Origin: Kappaphycus alvarezii | Taxonomy: Eukaryota; Rhodophyta; Florideophyceae; Gigartinales; Solieriaceae | Direction: 5' to 3' | DNA: 64,000 bases | Assembly: GCA_002205965.3 (NCBI GenBank) | Contig: NADL03000657.1 | Location: 1,674,001 to 1,738,000 of the forward strand | In this document: one piece after another, positions 52,920 to 63,237 of the stretch | How positions within the stretch are numbered: the first letter of the stretch is position 1 | How the letters are laid out: each line of letters starts with the position of its first letter | Made by a program: the position numbers and the translations under genes | The notes under the pieces: model-generated | The model's input: only the letters and a program-made list of their open reading frames with translations | The model's database searches: none | What the model was told of the DNA's origin: nothing

Positions 52920-53815
52920 GCCGTAGTTGAGAGGAAAGGTAGAGTTCAGAGAGTCCATAAGGAAAGAGAAGGATGGTAAACGGGCTGCTTTACTCGCCTC
53001 GACTGTTAATCATCTGGAGGGAAAGTACCAGAGGGACCTAGCTGGGCTACACAGGCACACGGACGCCACAGCTTGGGATATCCACCATCTCGAGCCTTCA
53101 AACGTCCGTGTGGTATACAACTTCGAGTTAAACGACGGCAATAAGACTCACTTAAGGACTCGCCAGATGTCCCCCAAACACTATGCCGTCGTGAAGAAGG
53201 ATGTGAAAGAGGTTCTGGAAGTAAAGGTAATCACACCTGTGAGTTCTGCTTGGTCATTCACTGTCGTTACAGTCACAAAGAAAGAGTGAAGGCACCATTT
53301 TTTGGTCGAGTACCGCCAGCTTAATAGATTCATGAAGCCTGACTGTTGGCCGTTGCAGAATATTTAGGAACTCTTCGGTGACCTCGCAGGCGCCAGGATC
53401 CTCACGGCGTTGGATCTCTATACCGGATACCTGCACGTGGTGATGTCGGAAGAATGCAAGGAGAAGACGACATACGTATGTCTCTTTAGAACGTACAAGT
53501 TTGAAGTAATACCGTTCGGGTCAATGAATGGACCTTCAACGTTCCAGAAGATAATGGACGGCGCTCATCAGGGATTTCTGTCACAATGTTTTATGTCGAT
53601 GACGTGGCTACATTTTCCGAAAACATGGAAGAACACGTATACCATTGCAAGGAAGTCCTCGAAAGAATTAAGAAGGCGAAACTGAAGATCAAGGTGACCA
53701 TGTGCAGCTTCGCTCACTTGGAAGTAAGGCTGCTCGGCCACGTCCTCAACCCCACTTGGATGAAAGTAAACGAATATAATATCAAGGATATTTTGGGGGC
53801 TCCAGCTCCAGAAGC
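52920..53815 (+). pseudogene. Ty3/gypsy reverse transcriptase remnant
   Basis: Linker LEGKYQRDLAGLHRHTDATA, then VVYNFELNDGNKTHLRTRQM, KHYAVVKKDVKEVLEVKVIT, VSSAWSFTVVTVTKKE, LTALDLYTGYLHVVMSEECK (first catalytic Asp), TAYVCLFRTYKFEVIPFGSM-type block with one change, GPSTFQKIMDG, FYVDDVATFSENMEEHV (catalytic YVDD, about 53586) and KLKIKVTMCSFAHLEV. It stops at about 53810, where tail-ORF sequence of the family begins: RNase H and integrase have been deleted. Confidence 0.75.
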
Positions 53816-54600
53816 CAAGAGAGGAGAGGAGATAAGAAAGAAAAAGAAGAAGAAAGCAGTGAAGAAAACCGCTCCATGCTGCGACTCCTGGCAACCCATG
53901 CCGCGATCCGACGAAAAGGCACCAGTGCCCATGAAATGCTTGAGCGTTCAATTCCTGCTCAAGCCAAGCGTAACATCTCCTTCCTTTTCTGCTCGAACTT
54001 TCAGCGCCCTCCTCCCTTCCTTTTGTATTTCGCCGGGATAGTTGCGACATACAGTAGCGAGCTATACTTGGCATCCTGCTAAGAATCCTTTCCTGCCTAC
54101 ATGCCCCTCGTCTGACTGTATGCCAACCTCTGAAATACAGTTGCACAGCTCTTTTCCTTTATTCTCCTTTCCTATTTTTTTCTTTTTGACTCCAGTATGC
54201 TTCGAACACTCCAAGACTCTGGCTCTTAAACTCCTACCCCTATTCGCCTCCACCTCCCCAAATGCTCCTGGTTCCTCAAGCTCTGCTGCGCCCTTTTCCT
54301 CACGCCACCCTCCGTCAATGGATTCTCGGCCCCGTTCTGCCATTTATGCCCATTATTGTCTCCTAAAAACACCAACGAACGACTAAAATGTGGTCCCAAA
54401 CCACTACTATACGTATTTATCATCAGATATAGTAGCAGTATGCATGATCGCGGGGTGGTACTCTTGGAGCGGTTTTTCGGATCGCAACTTGGGTTTCCAG
54501 GTGTCGCAGCAAGGAGCGGTGGCCTTCAACTGTTTCTTCTCCTTTCTCCCTCGCATCTCCTCTTCTTTCTTGGCTTCTGAAACTCCCGGAACCCTGTAAC
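53812..54600. repeat. Gypsy tail ORF and inverted LTR (family L2)
   Basis: 53812-53925 carries the tail-ORF block on the plus strand (GEEIRKKKKKKAVKKTAPCC). From about 53930 to 54600 the family reads on the minus strand: LTR core with CTCGCTACTGTATG (54062-54042), degenerate repeats, and the tail-ORF block again (54600-54480; KKEEEMRGRKEKKQLKATAP, CCDTWKPKLRSE). So two copies face each other. Confidence 0.5.
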
Positions 54601-54699
54601 CACTTACTTTCGATCCTTACTCTCTGCGTACAACTTCTCTCACTAATTTTGGAGTAATTGAATAGGAAGCTTCCCATAACGAGCTAGCCTTCGAGAGTG

Positions 54700-55255
54700 A
54701 ATTCTCTAGCGTGGGATGGGATCCTTCGATTTTTCGGTGGAGGAGTTCGGATGCGGAGAGCTCGTAGGAGGACCCTTAGGTAGAGCTTTAGCTGGTAGGT
54801 GGACCCTTAGGTGGAGGAGCTTGCCGGCGGGAGGAGCCTGAGGTGGAGGATCTCGTAGATGTCGGAGCTTGGAGGCGGAAGAACTAGTAGGAGGAAAGGT
54901 TTTGGAGGGGCTTTTGGGCGCCGTAGGGCCTGAGGTGAAGGAGCTCGTCGAGATTCCGGGTTGACGTGACAGGAGCTCATTGGGAGCGCACTAGAGTTAG
55001 TACAAGAGAAAAAGGGGAAAGAAAATGAAAGGAAGGGAGCTGTGCAGTTGCATGCCGGAGAGTGGCATACAGCTAGACGGGGGACATTTTGGCGGGACAG
55101 GTGTCCTGACGTCATGCCCAGGATGGCTCGTTACTGTATGCCGCAACTATCTTGGCGGCATCTAAAAGTGAATCGAGTACGTTTAAAGTTCGGAAAAGGA
55201 GGAAGGCAGACGTTACGCTTGGCCCGAGCAGTATTAAAAGCACAATCATTTCGAT
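54700..55255 (+). repeat. Gypsy LTR with degenerate repeat array (family L2)
   Basis: GGAGGAGCT-type array (54740-54960), then GAGCTGTGCAGTTGCATGCC, GGATGGCTCGTTACTGTATG, CAACTATC and AAAGCACAATCATTTCG. The right end at about 55250 corresponds to the LTR end preceding gag at 51050. No internal region follows. Confidence 0.5.
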
Positions 55256-55499
55256 TTTCAAATAATAAATTAATAATAAATATTCAGGGAATTGCAGCTG
55301 CCCATCATTACAGAAACCCATCAAGCCTATCCAGAAAATAAAGCCGAATTGGGGAGTCGACTTGAAGTCAGGCGAAAGAAGTTAGCGCTGCTTCATTCCT
55401 TGCGTCCAGTGCCGCCTTGAACAAGTTGTGCGCCAAATTTTTACCGTCTTCCATTAAAGACCTGTCCCAATACGATGACGCACTCGAATATTTTGACAT

Positions 55500-56045
55500 G
55501 TTTAATGCCTCCTGTTGATCTGCGGATAGACTTCCGTAGCAATTTCTGCTCAAATAACCCACCACCACAGAAGAAGCTTACAAACGCAGTCCACGCAGCG
55601 GCGCAGGAAGTGTTACTGCCTGGCAATAATCGTACCCATGCTCTCTGCACCTCCATGTAATTACCTGGAGCAAAGGGATGAGCCTACTGTGCGCCTCGTA
55701 CGGGGTTGAGGAAATACATCAGGAGCAATGATTTCTCAGTGTGCCTGCATTACTTCTGCCAAACTCCGTTTTTCGCCTCTGACACTCCTTGTCCGAAGCC
55801 TGGGTGCCCTGAGACATTAGACATCCATGGAGACCATTTGCTGCACTGTCGTTATGGATGTCAGCGGAACAATCCGCACAACAATCAGGCTGCTTCCCCA
55901 TAACAATCGCCAATCCACTCGCTCCCTCCCATTCCATAGTTCGTATTTTCAACCTGATGACCAGTTTCAATGCAGGAAGCGCGATAATCGGCGGAAGGAC
56001 CAAGGCTTTCTTACTGAATTACTGGAAAGAAGCAGACTAGTTCCT
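55500..56045 (+). pseudogene. LINE C-terminal RLE fragment (lineage of 2835-3310)
   Basis: KKLTNAVHAAAQEVLLPGNN, RTHALCTSM, then LPGAKG, RKYIRSNDFSVCLHYFCQ and the zinc block DTPCPKPGCPETLDIHGDHL with LHCRYG. After a shift: IVRIFNLMTSFNAGSAIIG. The order parallels 17360-17220 (DVFHRALYEELPLGDTCTRA, KLPGAKVWVECVPSSG) in the other lineage. Inactive. Confidence 0.68.
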
Positions 56046-57035
56046 GTTCCAATCTCGACTCTTGGCGGATGGCATCCACAGGCTTTTTCAATGGTCATGT
56101 AGCCTGCAAGAACCGTCAAAACCCGCGTAATGGAACTTTTTCGAAGTTTCAAGGCAATTTTCTGTAAGATCGGATATATTTTCCGAGATTAAAACACCCA
56201 AACCATTTCTTCTTCTTCTACAACGATACCCATCGTGGCAGTAACTTCTAATGCTGAACTTATCACAACCCAAAAGGTATGACACGTGTAGCACACAGCA
56301 AGCTTGCTGGTGGAAGTCTACTGTAAGCCTTACAAGCCGAACTTACAATTTCTGACGCAACTACTGACCGTTGTGCTCGACGGTTTGGCTTCCCCTTATT
56401 GAGGTAAGAACAAGTGTTTACTTCTTCTGTCATGTGGCTGATGATTCTTTTCTTAGACTTGCTCCGCTACTCGGTACGCAAGCCCTTTTATAGATTTTTT
56501 TGAAGCCCTTCTGCACGGTATTTGAAAGTACAATACAGTGCAATGAAGAACCAGTTCACCATAACAATTAAATCTAGTGGCTACAGTAGCATCTTGTACT
56601 AGATTAATATCATAAAATATATACGCATTCCTGCTTAGCTGTCACACATGCTGCGCTAGCACAGCAAATTGTTTGCTTGCTGCACTTGCACTATCGCGAG
56701 CCCTTTCTGTATAACAAATGATGCTTGTCAGCGGAACGGCATCCTATTGACTTTCTGGTAGCCTGTGGCTGGTGCTAGCATTCGACATCAATGATTTGTG
56801 CATTGCTTCGACCATCAGCACAGGTATTTAATATAACCTTCAGATTTGCAACTCCAAATGGGCTTCAGACAATCATCATATCTCAGTAAGGACACCCATA
56901 TTTTTTCCCAATAATAAATTACCCGAAATTTTCCCAATAAAATCGAGAATATCGTGAAAGGTAATAAGTAGTGTACTATACCTATTACAAAATTGTGCAG
57001 CCGTAGACTATGAAGGAATTTGAGAAGATTGCATA
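56045..57035. other. Gene-free stretch
   Basis: No gene recognised. If the copia element kept a 3' LTR it would lie here, but I could not match any part to the sequence right of 60742. Confidence 0.35.
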
Positions 57036-57039
57036 CCGT

Positions 57040-58068
57040 ACCTGCTACTATAGTCTAATCCCAAGTGACTTGTCTCGTTTAGATAGCGAAAGAGACGTTT
57101 AACGAGCTTCATATGACGCTCAGTCGGGGCACGGACTTGACGGACCAATGAAGACACGTGAAATGACAATTCGGGTCGAGTAGAAACGGCGAAGTAGAGT
57201 AATCCGCTAATTATGCTTCGATGAGCGTGGTGTTCATTCCCATTCAGTCTCTAGTCCCCATGTTCGGCTAGAACCAACAGTTTGAAGTCCATCGGAAGTG
57301 GAGTCAGGACAGTGTTTGACCGGTCCATTCCATATGCCCGCAGAAGGGCGTTTGCGTAGAGCGTTTGTTCGATCCGAATTCCCATTGGAAAACGAGTGAT
57401 TGTCCATCAGATGAAAGATTTCAGTTCACAAAAAAGAATTTGATGTCGAATGTGGATGACAATAAATCTTTTAAGTTCTGAAGTAGGGTGTGGGAATTTG
57501 AAGCAAATGCCATACCATTGACTACGACTGCTAGTATTATGTACTCTGAGTTAGTATGAAGATAATAAAGTCGGTTGTCGAAGTTGGAAGGTTTCTTTCC
57601 CCAATTAATGAGCTTTTCGGGGAGAAATGAACAGTAGATATGCCCTTCTTGTTTCGCGCCATAGATGGACTTCTCCAGCTAGCAGATGTTTCCAGGCTTA
57701 GCTAGCTGACGGGAAGAGTTTTTCGGCTGTCCCATTTATATTGCTACATCAATTTTTCCGTGGAGTCATGCATTGGAAATATCGCCTCCTTCCAGGATAA
57801 GATTATTTAATGCAGCTACAGAGAACAGTAGGCGTATATTTTCATGAGACTCGACTGGAGCATAAATGCTCTCTGGGTCGAAGTCCATGTATGCCTGTTG
57901 ACGGCCCCCCTTCAGAGTACATCGTGCTTTTGCCATATAATTTTTCCCAGTGAAGTCCAGAGGCTTAGCTTCGAAGGCCCATTTGAAGGGCAAAGGCACT
58001 ATCCCAGGGTTATGGGGAACGTACGACCAACTTTTTCTCTTCATGAGTGCATTATACTCTCTTTCCAT
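57040..58068 (-). pseudogene. Copia reverse transcriptase, catalytic motif destroyed
   Basis: MEREYNALMKRKSWSYVPHN, VPLPFKWAFEAKPLDFTGKN, KARCTLKGGRQQAYMDFDPE, ESHENIRLLFSVAALNN and GGDISNA, stop, LHGKIDVAI, MGQPKN, EKSIYGAKQEGHIYCSFLPE. The YVDD box reads AVVVNGMAFAS (about 57515), so both catalytic Asp are gone. It ends at the RT-connection boundary. Confidence 0.78.
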
Positions 58069-58273
58069 AGCCTCGGCCCACTGAGGGTTTTTACATGCTT
58101 CCGCAAATTTCGATGATTCATTTGCCGTCTTTAGGGTTCCTTTCCGTCAGGGTAAGCCATTTGTGGAGTCTGTTGGTGCGCGGAAGTCATACATTGGATT
58201 AGGTTTGCTTGTCCTGAATCCGTGTTGTCTCCGTTGGTGACCTCAATCTCATGCTGTCGTGCAAGACCATCAA

Positions 58274-59700
58274 TCAAGGAAGGAGTTCCTGGAGCTGTTT
58301 GTTTGATATCGTGATGAAGTCGGCCCTCCTGATGACTTTAACAGGCTGACATTCTGGAATATATACCCTAAGCAGCCTCGTGTCTGATTCCATCCCGACG
58401 AAGTGTCCAGTTTCGGAACGAGGTTTTAGCTTTTTGGCCTGCTCCGCGTGAGGAAGATAAATGAACGCGTACCCTGGTTGACCTAAAATCAGCAGTGATG
58501 GAAAATCTATCTCTATACTAGGATCCCAAAGTTGGTTCGGAATATTTACATTTGCACTAGAAGCCGGAAGCCTATTTTGTAGCCAGTTTGCATGCTTTAA
58601 AGCCTCGCCCCATAGGTTATGTGTGAGATCACTGTCGTATAGTAAGATCTCTAGCCCTTGTCCAGTGCTCTTAGACGAGACTTTCAGCAGCACCATTGCT
58701 CTCGGGTTCTCGTGGAGGAGAGGGGCTCACTTCAATTCCTGATGAATGGGGGAAATTCATCATCCCTTTGCTTATGTGTTCACCCACTCGATCAAAGCGA
58801 ATTCTCCACAATTTGTAGTTCGAGGTCGAAAAGTGAGTTTCGACCATAGCTTTGTAATTACAAACTATTACAGGGAGCTCAGATCCGCTTTTGATCATCA
58901 CAACGTCGGATTTTGCATTGTACGGTTCCAAGAAGTGAACGACGTACTTTTTTCTCCGACAGAGCTAATGAACGGACCAGATACATCCATATGAACCTCG
59001 CTAAGTGGTTGCAGTGCCCTGTTCGTCGCTGGTTTAATGGGGGCCTTTCTTGCTTTTCCGGTCAGACATGGAACACATTCGATGTTGTCGAGCTGTGAAC
59101 GATCGAAGGAAGGTACATAGGAGCGCTGGCAAGATAGCTGCATGTACCAATTCGTCGCGATTTGTCCAGTTTTCCGGTGCCATTTCATGACCTCACTTTC
59201 GTGGAATTCCTTTGTGGCTTTTTTTGGCTTGCTTTGGATAATTGCTTAACTCTAACGGGTAGATTCCGTCAACACATTCGATAACCCAGACAATTTCTTC
59301 GATGCCCAAGGAGCCGTATTTAAAGATAAAGCATACATTGCGTTGGAACAGAGACTCTGAGAAAATCACACTGAAGTGTTTCGTGAGCAAGTTAACAGCC
59401 AGGATGTTTGTTTAAAAATGAGTTGTATGATAGGCTTCGACGTATGTCCCTCCGTTCAATGTCAACCGCACTAGGCCCTTACCTAGGAGACTTGAAGTTA
59501 CAGCTGCTGCCTGCACAATTTCTTTGGCAATTGGGCGGTAGGACTTAAGTGAGGAACGACTATGGAAGAAATGGTGTGTTGCACCAGAGTCCATAAGGGC
59601 GGTATCGTTTTTCTAACCTCCCATTCTTGCCACCTGAATTCGGAACTTGTCTTTCGCCATGTTTGCGCGGTAGCGAGGCTCCACATCGAAGCTTGACCGT
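58274..59700 (-). pseudogene. Copia protease and integrase
   Basis: Protease active site LMDSGATHHFFHSR at about 59595, followed by KGLVRLTLNGGTYVEAYHTT. GAG-pre-integrase: WHRKTGQIATNWYMQL, ECVPCLTGKARKAPIKPATN. Integrase core: VHMDVSGPFISSVGEKS (first Asp, about 58980), and PREPESNGAAESLV near the third acidic residue (about 58690). C-terminal part: LWGEALKHANWLQNRLPASS, PGYAFIYLPHAEQAKKLKPR and FVGMESDTRLLRVY. Several stops. Confidence 0.75.
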
Positions 59701-59929
59701 TGTTGGAACTCGGTCAGAATCTGTGGATAAGCGACGTTATCTGTATTCGTGAGGGCCACGGCGGTGTTTGCTGAAGGCATAGGAGGAAGATTCGGAGGTG
59801 TTAGGAATCCCCAGTGTTCTTGGTTACTTTGTGGGCTCCATCCCCGGTCAGCTTGTGGATAGTGACACTGTCCTCCACAGCCACGGCGGGGTTTCCGAAT
59901 GCGCCCATTTCGCTCATCCTCGAGGCGTT

Positions 59930-60742
59930 TCCCACAGATGTTAATGAAATGGCCTTATTTGCCGCAGTAATGGCAGTTCCCTGGTGGTCTGATTTGCCCA
60001 GTGCGGCGTCTACCGCGACCTCTTCCACGAAACTTTCCGCCTCTGACGTATGAGTAACTCCTCCCGCGTCCTCTAACGTATTCTCCTGTGCCATAGACCA
60101 TATTGGCTTGGATGAATTCTTGCCTCCAAGGAGCGTTATGAGGGTTGTTCGGGTTCACCCTTCGAGCAAGTTCCGCTTGAACATCATTCAAGACTTCCTG
60201 TAATGAAGCGTTAGTGATCGTGGAAACCATGGAGAGGACTGCAAAATACGGAGGAAGAGACCTGATGAGTTTGGAGGTCTTTTCCCGCTGTAGTACTTCT
60301 TCGTCATATGTTGCAAGTTCTCCACAGATACCATTAAACTGGGAAACTTGTCTGTGCCAATCCGTTTTTTCGTCGAATACAAGCGTTTCCAACCTGTTTC
60401 GGATGTTTGGATGGCTTGCTCGTTAGAAGCTGTGTAGATGCGCTTCAGCTCATTCCAAAGATCCAAAGCGGATTTTGAGTCATCATCTGTGACACTTCTG
60501 ACCTGAGCCATGGCGGAAGTTCCAAGGCCCAGAGCGATGAAACTTTTAGCTTTTGTGGAGCTCTTTATCCATTCATTTTTGGCGGGTTGAGAGTTTGATG
60601 GTGGTTCCTCGAGCATTCCGATCATCGCGTGATCTTCTGCTCTCATAATGGCCCTGATTCTCCTCGCCCACATGAAGTAATCGGAATGCTTTTCAAGAGA
60701 CTCGATTCGAAAAAGGTTTCGAAAATCTTTAGAGGTATCCAT
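59930..60742 (-). pseudogene. Copia gag
   Basis: Starts MDTSKDFRNLFRIESLEKHS; then DYFMWARRIRAIMRAEDHAM and SALDLWNELKRIYTASNEQA, the usual UBN2/gag-polypeptide pattern. One shift near 60375, then EVLQREKTSKLIRSLPPYFA and NASLQEVLNDVQAELARRVN. Arg/Gly-rich RNA-binding stretch, then zinc knuckle CHYCGK, stop, GHFINIC (CCHC with an internal TAA, about 59945-59985). Confidence 0.78.
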
Positions 60743-60856
60743 TGCACCAGATGTTTAACACGAAATAGGGAGCTGGTTTCTGTGTGTACGGCAGTCTTTA
60801 GGCTACGACAGTGGCTAGGCTTTCACGGCTGAGCAAAAGTCTACTTATATGCTAAT

Positions 60857-60865
60857 CTCTTTCTT

Positions 60866-60897
<32 letters not shown>

Positions 60898-60950
60898 CTT
60901 TTTCTTTTTTTCTTTTTTTTCTTTTTTTTCTTTCTTTTTCTTTCTGACTC
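60857..60950 (+). repeat. Poly(T)/TTTC microsatellite
   Basis: About 95 bp of T with scattered C, next to the copia 5' region. The minus-strand frame across it is a Lys/Glu low-complexity artefact. Confidence 0.9.
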
Positions 60951-60976
60951 CAACTAGGGGGTGTTGGAACCCAGGC

Positions 60977-61132
60977 CCCCGGTGAGACTCTCCAGGTGAG
61001 TTGCGTTTCCTTGAGCTGACTGACTCTTCCCTGCCCGAGTTCAGATGGAGTGTAGCGCACCGCCACTAATGTGAAGGATCGCTTAGAGTACGAACTATCG
61101 GCCCCTGGTTAGACACTCCAGGTGTGATGCGA
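60977..61132 (+). repeat. Pair of imperfect direct repeats, 124 bp apart
   Basis: GGCCCCCGGTGAGACTCTCC and GGCCCCTGGTTAGACACTCC each continue AGGTG and GTTGCG/GATGCG (60977-61008, 61101-61132). Possibly remains of LTR or tandem units. Confidence 0.45.
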
Positions 61133-61139
61133 ATTTCAG

Positions 61140-62185
61140 CCACCCCTACCTCCCTCCACGCAAAATAGAGACAGTTGAAGATGATTTCTACGAGCGCTCC
61201 CCCAAAAGATTACTAAGTCGAAGGCTTTTCTTCCTTTAAGGTCGGTCTGACCTCTTACGAGAAGTTGCTCAGTGCTTCTAAGCTAGTATTATGTATAACA
61301 CCGTGTCAGATCGCCTGTTCGCTTTCCACCAGATCTATCGATCAACACCGTTATCCGCCGAGCAAGCTCGATCGGGGGGCTTCAAGTTGCCTCCGTTGCT
61401 TAGGGTTGTTTTTAGACTGTCGACTTTGTTCCCTTTGCTCGGCACTCCAGCCCTCGAGCAAAACCCACGTATATTTCACGTGCCCGCAATGGCACTATTT
61501 TTTATAGTCGTTCCGGACAGGGAAGTTTAAACTCCAGGAGACTCTCATTTAGGGTTAGTTGACTGTAATTTATAGTCCGGGGACTCTTGTTTAAAGTCTG
61601 CCGACTGTAAATAGGATGTGGTAGACTTGTGTTGTGAGGTTAGTGAGAGGTGGTGGTTGTTGAGTGATGGAGGTTGGAGAGCGGGGGGAAGGCTGACTCA
61701 GCGCGATGCTACCATGTAGAAATTCTGGGAAGGGTATGTTATTGTTGTTGGCTCGAGTGGCATCTTTATGGCATCAGTAGAACGGGTGTCCGCTGCAGGA
61801 TCCGACTATACTGCTAGCTAAGTGCTAACCGGGTGGTCCACGTCAATCTCACAAAGGGGACTCGAGTGTCCTTTATATACTGTGTGAAACGTAGGTAAAT
61901 GCAACAAGATTCTGTAGCCTCATTTGTGAGAGCAATGCACATTGACTCTCGATTATTCAGTACAGTATTGTATCCTGATAATTACCGTAAAATGCAACCC
62001 AGGAGAGGATTCGTTCTTTCGCTTCGTACTGTAATAATTATGTTGTGACAAAGAGAACCGTTGGCCCTATATTGAATCATTTACTTGTTGTCTCCACAAC
62101 CTCGTCCTCCACACTCTCCCCTCTCATCACTCAACCCAACAACTTCACAGCTTCAAAATTTCGCCGCTTTCGGCGCCCGCCCCGT
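61140..62185. other. Gene-free stretch
   Basis: Two overlapping short frames (61265-61530) share one region in different frames and are not recognisable. TACTGTA-type words occur near 61955-62040. Confidence 0.4.
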
Positions 62186-62190
62186 GCGAC

Positions 62191-62636
62191 ATGTCGTCGG
62201 GTGTGGGCGCGGCCACTTCCGCCGGTCTAGCGGGTTTCTCGTGCAGATCAATAAGCCACGACCGCTGCGCTCTCGCCGCCCCGCTCTCGTCGATACCCGT
62301 GTTCACAGTACCGCCATCTGTTCCCCAAAAGAACAGGCCCTCTACAATCCCGGTGCAACAACCGAAAACCCCAAGCTCGCCACCTTCTGGTGGCGAGCAG
62401 CTCCAATCTTCCGAATCTTCGGAAGCCGCCGTTATTTCAAACAAACCCAGGGCGTCTATGGGTCGGCGTCAACTTGGCGAGAGAGTGGGGCCAGTACGAG
62501 CACCGAGTTGTGGGTGCCGGTAAGTTGGATGGATTGGAACGATTTGAACTCTGAAGAAGGTAATGACATCGATGATGACATTGCTGACGCAGAGGGAGAG
62601 GAGGGATGTGAGAAGGAGACCGGTGACGAGTAAGCG
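62191..62636 (+). CDS. Candidate Ser/Pro-rich reading frame with acidic end, unrecognised
   Basis: ATG at 62191 in good context (CGACATGTCG). MSSGVGAATSAGLAGFSCRS, then PVFTVPPSVPQKNRPSTIPV, PSSPPSGGEQLQSSESSEAA; stop at 62523. A second frame from about 62490 reads STSTELWVPVSWMDWNDLNS and DIDDDIADAEGEEGCEKETG to 62633. The two could be joined by one missing base or a short intron (GTAAGT donor at 62521). The Ser-rich start could be a targeting peptide. No family recognised. Confidence 0.3.
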
Positions 62637-62699
62637 TAGGATCGAGTAGGAGTGGATTTACCAAGGTTATTGCAGTACCCTTGTTTTAGGCGGGCCAAA

Positions 62700-62752
62700 A
62701 CCGACCATATTTTTCAAATATTAAATCACCCCACATTTCCCCCCCTTGGCCC
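62700..62752 (+). promoter_or_regulatory. ATTAAAA/ACCCC box, copy 4
   Basis: ACCGACCATATTTTTC, ATTAAATCACCCCACATTT. Same order and spacing as at 26168, 6948 and (partly) 3396. Function unknown: shared promoter element or end of a repeat. Confidence 0.4.
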
Positions 62753-62754
62753 TA

Positions 62755-63225
62755 TTTGCATGTAGATCTTGAAGCATGGCTTGTGAACGATAGTTTATAG
62801 GAATATTATCCTTCGCACCAATCGCTATATAATCTCGCTCTCTTCGCTGCATACCATCGCGGTTTCTCCCCTCAGCAGGAGCTTTGCGACTTTTTCACCC
62901 GATTGAAGTTTAGCCCTCAAGTGACGACGCTGGCGCGACACATTTCCACCAACCGCCTGCCTGCGAAGTTGATTTCTGAATACTCTTTGCACACTGTCGT
63001 GCTTATAACTCGTAAAGATCTACTACCCATCCATAAACCGACCATACTTACCCCCACAAGTAAAGTACATGCTACGTCCGACTTGCAGACCACGGCAGTG
63101 TAGCAGTATGTACACTCCCCAAGTAGAACCAGGGAAAAAGGGGGTTCATTTACTGTAATCGAAGTCGGCCGAAATCCGAAGAGTGGCTCTTTTAGGCGAT
63201 GTGGATGTCATTGCAGTAGAAAGCT
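62755..63225. other. Gene-free stretch
   Basis: Short frame 62903-63103 unrecognised; GGGGGTTCATTTACTGTA word at 63139. Confidence 0.35.
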
Positions 63226-63237
63226 AGCACGGTCAAC

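Larger units (their letters stand above)
57040..60742 (-). mobile_element. Ty1/copia retrotransposon coding region, dead
   Basis: Domains follow the copia order gag, protease, integrase, RT on the minus strand. Gag starts at 60742; RT ends with VRAPTERHMKLVKRLFRYLN and ETSHLGLDY near 57045, and RNase H is missing. About ten stops or shifts are spread over the frame. A TATA-like CATATAAGTAG lies about 100 bp upstream of gag (60840-60851), consistent with the end of a 5' LTR whose last bases TTAAACA precede a possible TGG primer site. No second LTR was found. Confidence 0.8.

Noticed and set aside
60845-61066. Lys/Glu-rich minus-strand frame
   Set aside because: Translation of the poly(T)/TTTC tract.
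61550-61570. Telomere-like TTTAGGGTTAG
   Set aside because: Only about one and a half units; the same word occurs inside elements B and G.
62085-62190. Upstream extension of the frame ending at 62633
   Set aside because: No ATG in frame; C-rich DNA keeps several frames open.
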